64,000 nt of DNA from Gamsiella multidivaricata (taxonomy: Eukaryota; Mortierellomycota; Mortierellomycetes; Mortierellales; Mortierellaceae), in NCBI RefSeq assembly GCF_025024155.1, contig NW_026251721.1, positions 310,001 through 374,000 on the forward strand, given 5' to 3'. Made by a program: the position numbers and the translations under genes. Each line of letters opens with the position of its first letter. The first letter of the stretch is position 1. Under the pieces are notes generated by a model, which was not told the origin of the DNA, did not search any database, and saw only the letters and a program-made list of their open reading frames with translations. This document shows positions 9,877-20,960 of this stretch, piece by piece.

Positions 9877-11086
9877 ACACAGACGCACGTCTAGTTTTCT
9901 TCTCATAATTTTTTTCTGTTTTTTTGTCACAACTGTGCTGAAGATCCTGTTTCTTTAATTATTAGGCATTGATTGATGCTAAGGCTCGGTTACTCTGTTC
10001 TGAGTGCGAGTTCTCTGTATTCAGCCAATGTCCTGTCTCTCTCTTTTTTCTAGTGATGCACAGTGTTCGTTCTCCTTTCTAAGTTCACAGTGTATCATAG
10101 CATCCCAAATACCTTCTTCACGGCATTTTTTTTTAAAAAAATTTTTCATTTTGCATTCATATCTTTTTTCTTCTCTGAATTTCTCGGGATCTTGCAAACA
10201 ATCAAAGATACAATAAAAAAGTGAAGAAGTTGAGAGAGAAAAGAAAAGCCGATTGAACTTGAATGAAGCAGCACTGCAGAGAAACGAGATTGATATGGCG
10301 CCAATTGTCCACTGGTTCATTTGCTCGGTGCGAAGCAAGCCACACACCTATCCTGCCAATTCATTTGGGTTCAAATAATGATTCTGCCTCCCACCTGTCC
10401 CTGTTCGCTCCCCCACCCCTCTCTTCCTTTCTCTTTTTCCCATCAGTAACGCATTCATCCGCTCCACCTAGTTTCTAATCCTATTGTACAGTATAGGACC
10501 ACGCATACCACAGCCGGCACAAAAGCAAGCGGCCTGGAATCCGGACATCACCTCGGGAGCAAAGCGCTCAATCGGTATGTCTGAACAACAACAACTACTT
10601 GTTTCGGTGGCGAGTGAGAAAGGAAGCTACAGAACAAGAATAAGAGAAGCATGGAGCGACAAACACCGGCACAAATCTCGCCCCAATTAAGCCCTAACCT
10701 TCTGGCCATCACCGTTCTGTTTTCTCTAGTCATCGCTATCGTCATCGCACGGAATCTGTCACTTGGCTATTGAACGCGTCGCATCTCTGCTCTTTTGCTT
10801 GGGATTCAAAGTATGTTGCTCTGACTCGACTTGTTGCTGCAGGCGGATGGCTTCAACATGGATGGACTCAACTGGGCAGGCGCGATCAAACGATCAGGAG
10901 AACGGAGTCTCAGAAAGAGAAAGAGGAGCGAGGCTGATGACTAATGGCGTTTTTTGAATGAGAGCGTTAGGCGATGGCCAGAACTGACCTGACCGTTTGC
11001 TTCTTTAATCTGTTCTTTTAGATCGCGCCCCATCCCTCTTCGCTCACAACTCAGCTGCGACCTCATTCCCATACATATCCAATATC
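9877..11086 (+). other. 1.2-kb intergenic region upstream of SPP1-like gene
   Basis: This stretch contains the SNU13 3' UTR (a T-rich run near 9905-9925), an AT-rich block near 10125-10150, and several short open frames without family similarity. The part nearest 11087 probably carries the promoter and 5' UTR of the SPP1-like gene. I found no convincing protein or RNA gene. Confidence 0.4.
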
Positions 11087-14000
11087 ATGGGAGAGCAAGG
11101 GCAAAGACCACATAGCTACGGGAATCAGGCCCCATACCAAGCCTCCGTGGATCCGCCTCCACCAAGGCGCTCTTCTATCCAGAGCATGCTCAACCCGTCC
11201 TCACCAGATTCCCCTGGAACCTACGGCTATTACCCAGGGCCCCATGGCTCGCATACACCTCCGCATCATATGCAACATGCACACTCACATCCGCAGCCGC
11301 AACAGCCATATCTCCACGCCATCAAGCAGCCTCCACCAGCAACATCTCAGAAGCAACATCTTCACCCTCAAGCGCAGCAACCCTCGCATCGTACGGATCA
11401 GTACCATCATGAAGAGCGACAGTATCCATCCCAATCGTTCCATTACCCACAGCAGCCTCATGCGCACCAGTCCCAACTTCAGCACCAGCATCAGCAGCAG
11501 CAGCAGGTGCCACAACAGCAAGTGCACCATCATCACGTTCAACAACAATCGCATCTTTCTCACCATCATCAGCAGCAGCAGCCGAGTCAACAGCAAGGAT
11601 ACTACTCACCACAGCCATCGTCATCGTCGTCATCGACGCCTTCTAATGTACAGGTATATTCTGGGAGTGCAAGCTCATTGCCCTCAATATCCACGCAGTC
11701 GCAATACAGGTCGTATAGTCAGTATTCGCCAGCATCGAGTCCTTCAGATGCCAGCTACCAGGCAACACCGGCGTCGACCATACAGGGGCCTTCACAGCCA
11801 CCCCTTCATTCACATCACCATCAGCAACAACAGCACCAGCAGCAACAACGACATCTTCAACATGGCACTGTCGCAGCACCGGTCCCTGGTCCTAGTCCTC
11901 ACGTACATCCCAATCATGCGGCACATCCTATCCATCCAGCGAACGTGACAATGGGTGTTGAGAGGAATTCCGGATCAATATCTCGTGCGGCCCCCAGGCG
12001 TACCAGCGGAGAGTCAGCCATGGATATGCGGCTTCAATCACCGCCAGCGAATTCTACGCATTATGGTCACACCAGTGCTGGCCACTTGTCTGCTCGAGCG
12101 TCCTCTCCTCGCGCAGGCGCAGCGGATTTCAGCCGTCCGAGGCAGACTTCGGTGTCAGCTCATGGTTTCCATGGCGATTACAGACCACATGGATCCGAAC
12201 CTGCAGTGCAAGCTGCACATTACGAGTACCCATCACATCACTATCCAACCTCATATCAGGAATCACCATATGCAGCCTCGCACCACGCAACGACGATGCA
12301 ACAGCAGCAGCAACCTCAGCAGCCTCAGCCACAACATCAACCGCACCTTCAGCACCAGCAGTATTCGTCTCAGTACTCTCAACATTCATCCTCTGGATAC
12401 ATGAGATCCTCTGCGTCAGAGATCGACCGCCCTCACCCACATGGCCTACCTGCGCAGCAACATTACCTCCAAGGCTACCCACCACAACCACCTTCTCCAC
12501 CTCAGCACAGCCAAGCTCTCATGCCACCTCATAGAGGTTCAATCCAGGATGCTCACCCCGGAGTACCTAGGGTTGCTACATCAGTTCAGCATCCACGAGA
12601 GCATCAGGCACATCACCAGCACGATCGGCCCCTTGCAGAAAATGACGAAGCCATCGTGATGAATTTCATGTCAGAACTGCAAATGCAGCAGCAGCAACAG
12701 CAGCAGAGCCATGGACACAAGCAGGTCCGCAAGCCGATGCCGCCGCCGGGGGCTCCACAGCCACAGACAGCGCCATTACAGCATCGCCTCCAACAACAGC
12801 ACCACCTTCACCATATTCAGCAAAAGCAGCAGCAACAACAACAGCAACAACATCAGCAGCACCAGCAGCAACAGCAAGACTCGCCACAACAGCACCATGC
12901 CCATGTTGATCACATTGCTCATCACCCTTCTGAAGCTCAGCTCCGGTATGGGCATGGTGATCATCATGGATACCAGCACAACCAGGAGACGCAGTCTTCG
13001 GTGTACCGTCCTCAACCACCGACTGCTTCACAGCCTCCAATTGAACTGGATCAACCAATGACGCCACCCGGTCAAGGTCAATCTAATATGCACCTGACTG
13101 GTAAAGGTACCGTGAGTGACACGCGGCAAAGACCCATCTCCAACTCAACAATGACTCCGGTATCACCACGCTCTGTCCCCAGCCCTTCGTATCCAACAAA
13201 ATCAGCGGATGCGCCTAAAAAGCTGCCCTCGTCTAGTAGTCAGTCATCTCTTCCGCCTTCGCGCTCTCTGAGCCTGATAAATCTTCTCAACGCACCCGAA
13301 ACGGAAGCCAACGGCGATACGACTGAAACGGATGACGAGGACAATGCAACCATAGTTGTGCCGGTTCCACAACAGCCTTTACAAGATCGAGCGTACAATG
13401 AGCAGAATCAGCTGTACAACATTCCTCAGGAATCCGCTCGCCTTGCTAATGTCTCAGTAGCTTATTCGGAGTCCGTGCGCAATGTACTTTACGAGGAGCA
13501 GCCGGGAGTTCCCGGGAACCCATCCATGGAATCGCAACCGACCACAGAGTACATGGAGCAGCAGGAAGCAGGATCACCATCGTTGGCGAAGACGACCAAG
13601 GATAAAGCTGTACGACCTGTCAAAGATAAGGTGCAGAAGGAGAAACCTGTCAAGGTCGTTAAAGAGAAGGTGGTCAAGGAGAAGGCGGAAAAGATGGATA
13701 AGACGAAGAAGGAGCGCGTGATAAAGATGCCACCCAAGAAGAAAGCCTCTGTTGCAAGCGCCGTGTTATCTAGTGCCGAATCAGTCGAGAGTCTGGCAGA
13801 GTCGATTATTGAGCAACACAACAAGCCTGTGCCCCCAGCTGCTCTGGAACCGGTGGTTGGATCAAAACACTCCATCGAGGATGATGATGGTCATGAGCAA
13901 AAGACAGCTACCAAGAAAATTCGCGTCGATAGTCGTCCGACTGCGGATGACAAGGATGGTGACCAGTCTTTGCTCGAAACAGCGGTCAGGAGCCACCAAG

Positions 14001-16391
14001 ATGAGATGAGTACCGCGTCGGGTTCTACTCCTGTTAGCAGGCCTCATGGCCATGACGATTCGCGGGCATTGGCCAGCGGCGACGTCTTTCTGCCTGAACT
14101 GCAGGCCACCTACATGCAGGAGGAGAGCTCGGGGCAAAAGAGTGAGGCTACCTTTGACCACGGCCCTACCAGCTCACTTGAGATCTCCGACGCTCCAGCA
14201 GAGGCCAAAGGAAGTCCCATGCAGGTACCGAAGGCAGCCTCTGCGGCCACATCAGCCCGTTCTCGATCTTCAACGCCCACGTCAAACTCAATGGCCGCAC
14301 GATACCGGTCGCAGCCTGAGGACGACCCCAAAGGAACAACAGGCCGCAGCAAGAAGAGCTCGAATGAGGATCACTATGCTTCTTCGCCTCCTTTATCCAT
14401 ATCGCGGGAGCCATTCAAAGGCTTCAAACCATCGACCGGTACTTTGTTGCCTCCCACGAAAGAGAAAAAGAGCAGCAAGAAGAAGGTGATTGCCGATAGT
14501 CCTCAAATAGATGATGGCACTGCTCCACACAAAGCGGGCAAGCACCAAGGAACGCCGCAGAGGGACACCGAGGATATGGATCTTGACACTGTAGAACTGA
14601 AGCCGTCCGTGAAAACAGGACCCTCAGTTAAAAAGCAGGTCTCTGGAATGTCCAGTCATACCAGCTTGAAGAAACGATTTAGCAGAGCGGCCGAGGACTT
14701 CTCCAGTCTCATCGAGAATCCAAAGAAAGACGATGTACCCAACGTTGCAGCCTCGGAGACTACCGAACCAGGAGCGAGCCATGACAGGGTCCTGCCAACA
14801 GACAGCGTACGAGAGAAGTCTGCTAAACAGAAGCGTATGGAGCGTGGTGAGTTGTCTCAACAGATCGGCGTCAAGTCTGAAGGAGGATCCAAAAACCAGC
14901 ATTTGTCTTCAAGGCTAAAGGAAAGTACCACACCACCAATCGACCGGCTCGTGAGGGAGGAACAGCATTCTCGCGAGATAATGGAACAGACGCAAGAGGA
15001 TGCGGGCGATGGCCTGTACTGTATTTGCCGCACGTCGTATGATCCCAGCCGATTCATGATTGCGTGCGACGGCTGCGACGGTTGGTTCCATGGGGATTGT
15101 GTGGGCGTGGCGGAAAAGGACAGCGACATGGTCGACAAATACTACTGCAAGCGATGTGAAGGTTTGTAACACATTGGTGGTCTTGGCTATTAATGCGATT
15201 CTATCTTCTGTATTGTTTCTAATATGACGATACTTTTTTTATTATATATACAGAGAAAGGCCGACATGGATCTAATAAGAAAAAGTGCTTCCGAGAGGCA
15301 TGCCAAAGACCCGCAGCCCGAAAATCAAAGTACTGTTCCAAGGAGTGCGGGCTTTTGGTGGCGACACAAAGGATCCACGAGTCGCAGGCACGAGTTTTTG
15401 GATCGCCTATGGATACATCGGATCTTTCGAAGGATGGACACCAGCCTCCCGAACAGGCGCAGCAGCATATTCAGAGACGGCGTTGGTTGACTTTGGCAGA
15501 CCTGGATGATCGACAGAGACTGCTTGGCATACGGGAGAAGATGGCGTACGTCCGCAAGGTGTGCTCCATTTTGGAGGAGAGAGAGAAGCAGCTAGCTGTT
15601 TGTGTGGATCGGCAGACACGACAAGAACTCGGAAAGCTGGTCCCACCAGCATCCGCTCTGGTAGCAGAGAAGGAAGAGGACAAGCCGACACCTGCAGAGG
15701 AGGAAGAAGAAGAGGAGAGTGCCCCACGGTTCTCATCTGGATCAAAGTCGAAGGCTAAGGGCAAAGGTCAAAGGGGCAAAGACAAAGACAAGAACAAGGA
15801 TAAAGAGTCATTCTGCGGATTCGATTATAGCCTTGTCTGGGACGATATTCAGGATATGTCGAGGATGGAGCGAACAGCTTTGTCGTCGTCGTTGGCCACG
15901 ACTCCTGCCGGATCAAGAGCGTCTTCAGTAGCCCCGCCCTCGTTTGGGGTTGTTCTTGTGAATTCCAAGAGAAATTCTGCGGATGAGTCGGATGATCAAC
16001 ATGAAGCTCGCCATAGTGCTGCAGCATCAGCGGACGAGCATAGTATCATGCCGCCTACGTTGTCTCCTCAAATGGAAGAGGTTGGTCTACATGTGTGCAT
16101 GCTGCGACGTCAGTGCGATCGGCACATTGGATGGCAGAAGCTGAAAAAGGCAGAACTGGATCTTGAAAAAACTCTTCAGGTATAAGGCAGCCACCACTTT
16201 GTTCTTTTCTAGCATTGTTGAACTTGTTTTATGCCATATTATGGATTGTAATGCTGACACATTCTCGCATTTGCTTTTAGAACAAGCTGCTCAAGACCCT
16301 GAAGGTGGAAGCCAAGCTGGTCAAGAACCGCATGAAGCGCCGTCGTAACGATCTTTCTGCAGGGATCCTGAATGGGACAATAGAGCATTGA
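11087..16391 (+). CDS. SPP1: Set1/COMPASS subunit Spp1-like (CXXC1/Cps40) with huge Q-rich N-terminus
   Basis: Three exons (11087-15161, 15254-16179, 16281-16391) give 1703 residues. The first ~750 residues are disordered and rich in Gln, His, Pro and Ser with many CAG/CAA runs. Two Lys-rich stretches (about 840-890 and 1120-1150) look like nuclear signals. A PHD finger sits at about residues 1310-1358 (LYCICRTSYD, then FMIACDGCDGWFHGDC and YYCKRCEG) and is split by intron 1. Next comes a Cys cluster (CFREACQRPAARKSKYCSKECG) matching the SPP1/CXXC1 region after the PHD, then a coiled coil. Spp1 reads H3K4me through its PHD and supports Set1 H3K4 methylation. Yeast Spp1 is about 350 residues and human CXXC1 about 650, so the N-terminal extension is exceptional. 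Confidence 0.85.
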
Positions 16392-16978
16392 TCCAAATAT
16401 ATCCTTCAAAACTACCCGCCATTTTTTGTTCCTGTAAATTGTTATTTTGATGACATAGAGAGCAACGAAAACAGTAGTCTAGATAGTAATGGTACAAGGT
16501 GGAAAATGTATTGATGAATAATTATGAAGGACAAAGACGAAGAAAGGCAGTGAAGAGGAGGAACGGCACAGACGAGGTGTTCAAAGAGGACGGAGAGATG
16601 CAGGGTTGGACTGAACGACAGACAATGCGAGAGAGAGATAGAAAAAGAAAAAAAAAAGAAAAGAATAGAAACGAAGGGGAGCAGCAGCAAGGACGAACAA
16701 TGAGAGTGATTCGATGGACGTAGACAAGATAGTTGAGGCAGGAGGATCCAGGTGGATCGTCTTGAGGTGCATCCAGGTCCGATCGAAAGCCATCTCCACG
16801 AAATCGGCTAGTGATTAGTATCAACACTTTCCGCCTTCATTGAATCCACCGCTGCCGCCTTTGGTTCTTTTTATATCCTCCACTGCTCCTGAAACGTTAT
16901 GGCCCACATGGACGTCTCCATTCATCTTCCCCTCCACCGGATATCCATATCCTTGCCGAAATGATTCTGTACGATCCT
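16392..16978. other. Convergent 3' region between SPP1-like and TIM17
   Basis: About 590 bp separate two convergent gene ends. It is purine-rich on the plus strand (GA-rich at 16515-16690), that is, pyrimidine-rich on the TIM17 strand. I see no open frame with family similarity and no structured RNA. Confidence 0.4.
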
Positions 16979-18066
16979 TTACTGAGATGCCGGTGGGGCA
17001 ATATCAGGGAGCTATCAAGTAATGTGACCATTGAGTTGACCAGAAGATTAGCAAGCGAGTTGTTTTCGTCCTGAAAGCACGTTACGTTTAAGTGAAAGTG
17101 CAGCAGAACATACCTGGGGCATCATGGGACGGTTCTGGTCAGCAAAAGCTCTTGAAAGGACGATTCCAACACCTTCGATAACTGCCAAGAAGACGCCTCC
17201 AAGAGCAGCGGAGGTGATGGCGACCTTGGGGCCACCACGGGCAGCCAAGACACCGCCGGTCAAGAATCCAGACGCAATCGAGTTCCAGGGATCCTCCTTT
17301 TGACGGATACCCTTCATTCCACAGTCGAAGGTCGAGAAGAGTCCTCCCCAGACAGCAAAGTTTCCTCCGAGAACTGGAGCACGGGCTTTGAGGGAAACGA
17401 GGGCACCAGGGAAGCGCTCGCCCTAATGTGATCAGTCGCAAATAAAAGATGTTGTGGTCGGTATTAGAAACCAGAGATGGAGGGCAAAGTGTGTTTAGAA
17501 CAGTTGGATATGTAGTAGTAGCGGTTGCTTCTGTGCTCTTGAAAATAACATGGATACGCAAGATGGTGAGGGCGAAGGAGGGAGGGAAAGCATTATGCAA
17601 AAAACAAAACAAAACAAAACAAAACACAGCAAGTCGGAAGCGTTTTGATACTACGAGTGCGAGTGCAAACAGGAGAGAGGATGCGACAGAGAGGAAGAGT
17701 ATTTTCCTTACCCTTGGTGAGTTCTTGGCGCCCTTGATACCGTACCAGACACCTCCACCAATAGCACCCATGGCAAACGAGGCACCGAGATCAGAAAAGA
17801 TGACATATGGGCTGAATCAACAACGTTTAAGAGAGCGGGTTAGCCAGGGATGCAGACAAAAGGAGAGAGCATAAGAAAATAGCCTGCAAAGAGACTCGGC
17901 GTCATAGACGCTGCTCGAAGCTGGGAGTCGAAATATTTGTTGCCACTGAGTAGTCGATATCGCACACTTTGTTGCCGCTGTACAGCAAAGCATCCTGATA
18001 TTGCTCCTAGACAAAACAACGGCAGACTCACCAAGGATCGCGGGAGTGGTCGGACGAGCGAGGCAT
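16979..18066 (-). CDS. TIM17: Mitochondrial inner-membrane translocase subunit Tim17
   Basis: Four exons (18066-18032, 17811-17712, 17422-17114, 17011-16979) give 158 residues, the same as yeast Tim17. Tim17 is a central TIM23-complex subunit that moves presequence proteins across the inner membrane. The N-terminus [18 protein letters not shown] has the family Asp/Arg pattern and conserved Cys. Four glycine-rich membrane segments follow, with [45 protein letters not shown] and [14 protein letters not shown]. The last exon is tiny; I chose the acceptor at 17013-17012 because it gives [10 protein letters not shown] and a stop, a typical Tim17 tail, while reading another nearby acceptor gives an unlikely long tail. 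It is divergent from the RRM gene. Confidence 0.92.
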
Positions 18067-18984
18067 GTTGGGAGTATGATATGGTATGGAAAGAAGAAGG
18101 AGAAAGAAGACGAGGGTGTGTGCCGAGAAAGGGGGCTTTTTTTTCGTTTTCGGAAGAAAAGAAGGAGAATGATGGCAGTGGAAGCGGAGAGAATCAGAAA
18201 GCAGAGACACTGTTGCGGTGGGTGCAGATTTGGTGGTTCCCCCCACTGCTGTCTGCTGGCGAGGGAGTAAACAACAGTCATCTCTTCATGCACCAAGCCA
18301 CCTCAATTCCTGGCCTTCATCTCTTTTTGGCGCCTATGTGACAGATACGGGATGTGTGTGCGTGTGTGCGCGTGTGCGAGTGCGCGCGTGCGAGCGTGAG
18401 AGGCAGACTCCTGTCTTCACGATGTCCTCAGCAGGCAAGAAGAGGCAACGAGCAAGGTTATGGTATGATATGGCCCGTCCCTCCTATCAAAAGGTTCTCT
18501 CTGGTGCAGCTCAACTGTCCTGACTGGAGCTGCAGTATCAGTATGGCATTGCAGCGCGTGCGTGTGCCTGAATGCATGTGTGCTGTCCAACCGCAAACGT
18601 TTTACGTCTGTGCTCCTCGTGGGCTTCCGGGCAGACTGATGGTCTCGCTCGCTCAATTATCGGGTGATTGAACAAGCGAAGATATCCACCGGCAATCCAT
18701 AGTGAAATGTACCGTATTTTATTTCAATGGTAGAAAAGGTGTACGCGGCGGCAAGAGCAAAGGGTCAGAGGCAGGCGGGAAGTGTGGACGAGGGTGGGGG
18801 GAGGCTTTTGAGCTGTAAAATTTGCTTTGCTCCAGTGGGGCTTCGTTTCCACCGTATTCTTTTTCAAGCTCTCCAGCTCCTCTCTGTCTCTTCTTTATCC
18901 CCCCTTCGCGTCTCCTCTGTGACACGCCCACTCCCTCCTACTTTGCAAGCAAGTTCATTTGATCCTACTTGTCCTTAATCAACC
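18067..18984. promoter_or_regulatory. Divergent TIM17/RRM-gene promoter region with GT/GC repeat
   Basis: 918 bp lie between the two start codons. It includes an alternating purine-pyrimidine GT/GC tract at about 18352-18400, with a second GTGCGTGTG-type stretch near 18558-18570. A CT-rich block at 18860-18930 lies just before the plus-strand gene. No protein gene is convincing. Confidence 0.4.
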
Positions 18985-20771
18985 ATGAGTCAAGATACCG
19001 CTCCCGCTGCTACTCAGGTTCAGGCTGAGGAGGATGGCCACAAGGTCTTTGTCGGCAACCTCTCCTTCCAGACCACCGAGGCCGAGCTCGCTGACCTCTT
19101 TAACAAGCCCAACCCAGTGTAAGTGATCCATCGGAATTCCCTCTATCTCTATATCTCTCACACCTAACACCTAACACTATGCAAGGCGTGAAGACAAGAA
19201 AAAAAAAAAAAAAAAAAAAGCCCACCATCAAGAAATAGATGATGAGAGCACGGATTAGGAACTGGACAGACTGGATGGACACGCGAGAAAAGAATGATGA
19301 TGACAACTCGCCTGGATTTGATACATGGGAACAATAGGACCCAACGAGGAAAGTGCAAGGGGGGTTACAGCAGCAATTCAGATGAGATGAAGACTTGATT
19401 GGACTCTACTGGATCTACTCCTCGGGCTGGTCACCCTCACTCGTTTTTCCCTACTCTTTTCTTTTTTTTTTTTTTTTGCGGGTATCTGTGTGCGTGTGCG
19501 TATGTCTCTATTTACCGCGGCTGCGTGTATTTGGATGTGTCAATGTGTGGTGGGGGGTAGTGTGCTCAGCCAGCGTGGGGCGAGCAAACATGGCAACGGA
19601 TGGGGACCACACATACAGACCATTGCCCACCTTGGTGTTTGGTGCTCCTATTCTCTTGCGATCGCTCGTTCGTTGTTCATATCACATATAATGAACACCT
19701 GCACCATCCCATATTCCCACAATGACATAGCGTGCCAATGGACATTCAACTAACCGAACAATTGCCTCTTCGTTCTGCAATCTTGGACCTGACATCATTC
19801 TTTCTCTCCCTTTTAGCTTGAAGGCCAACATCATCACCCGTGGAGCTCGCTCCCTAGGCTATGGCTTTGTTGCCTACGAGACCTTGGCCCAGGCTGAGCA
19901 GGCTGCTACTACCCACAACAAGACCAACCTCGGTGGTCGTGAGATCAACGTCGAGGTTGCCAAGCCCAGAGTCGAGCGTCTCCCCAAGGAGAAGACCCCC
20001 AAGCAGCCCAAGAGTGCGAAGACCAAGGATGTCGCTGCTGCTGGAACAGGTGAGAGCTGGGGCAACGCCGACGCCACTGCAACAGGTGACGGTTGGGGTA
20101 GCACTGATGTCGCTGATGTCGGTGATGCCGCTGTCAAGCCCAGGACTGGCCGCAACAACCGTTCCCGTGCCAACCGCAAGAACCGTAACAGGGTCAAGGT
20201 ATAAAAAATGTTGCGGCTGCTTTGGAGAAAGAATTTTCTGAGGAACCAATGGCTAATGTGATTCGTTTGCTATCCACAGAATGAGGGTGAGGAGGGCACT
20301 TTTGAGGAGACTGCTGCTGCTGCCCCTGCTTCCGCCAACGGCGAGACCAAGGAGGGCTCTGGACGCCGCAAGCGCAGCAACCGTCGCCATAGTCGCAAGG
20401 AAGGCAACGGCGATGCTGCTGAGGGTGGTGCCGGTACCTCGGCTCCCTGGACTCCTCGTCCTGTCGGTCCTCCTTCAAAGACGACTGTCTTTGTTGCCAA
20501 CCTCCCCTTTGCGATGGAGGACGATGGTCTGAAGGCACTCTTTGCCGACTTCAAGGTCGCCTCTGCCCACGTTGTCCGTCGTCATGGCTCTGGTCGCTCC
20601 AAGGGCTTTGGATTTGTTGAGCTCGTGGATGAGGCTGAGCAGCAGAACGTGCTCGAGAAGATGAAGGATGCTCAGGCGGACGGCCGCGACCTCGTCATCA
20701 AGGTCGCGCTTTCAGAGGAGCAGACCTCGTCCGAGGCCGGGGAGGTCAAGAGCACTGAGGTCACTGCGTAA
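18985..20771 (+). CDS. Two-RRM RNA-binding protein (Sbp1/RNP-like)
   Basis: Three exons (18985-19118, 19817-20198, 20280-20771) give 335 residues. RRM1 begins at about residue 18 with RNP2 KVFVGNL and has RNP1 LGYGFVAY. RRM2 begins near residue 225 with RNP2 TVFVANL and RNP1 KGFGFVEL. The ~140-residue linker holds repeats of the type GESWGNADATATGDGWG and basic clusters (RNNRSRANRKNRNR and GRRKRSNRRHSRK). This order, RRM - basic/glycine linker - RRM, resembles yeast Sbp1, a ribosome- and mRNA-binding translational repressor, but the linker is not RGG. Role as an mRNA-binding protein is a family inference. Intron 1 is unusually long for this locus (698 nt) and carries a 20-nt A-run near 19199. 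Confidence 0.85.
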
Positions 20772-20960
20772 TTTTACCATGAAATTATTTATTTCGAAAA
20801 AAGAAAAAGAATCTTATGAACGAAGTAAACGATTGTACAGCATTTTTTTTTTCTTTTGCAGTGCATTGTAAGCATTTCTAAAAGGACTGTGAGGAAGCCT
20901 TCGATGGATTGAAGGTCGCTTTGCAAAATATAAAATGCACATGTGTCAAGGAGAACGACG

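Noticed and set aside
11285..13067. Long minus-strand and shifted frames rich in Leu, Met, Val or Ala inside the SPP1-like gene
   Set aside because: They are antisense or shifted readings of CAG/CAT repeats, with no protein-like composition.
19119..19816. Separate gene inside the long first intron of the two-RRM gene
   Set aside because: Only T/G-rich low-complexity frames are present; flanking RRM1 halves join cleanly across it.
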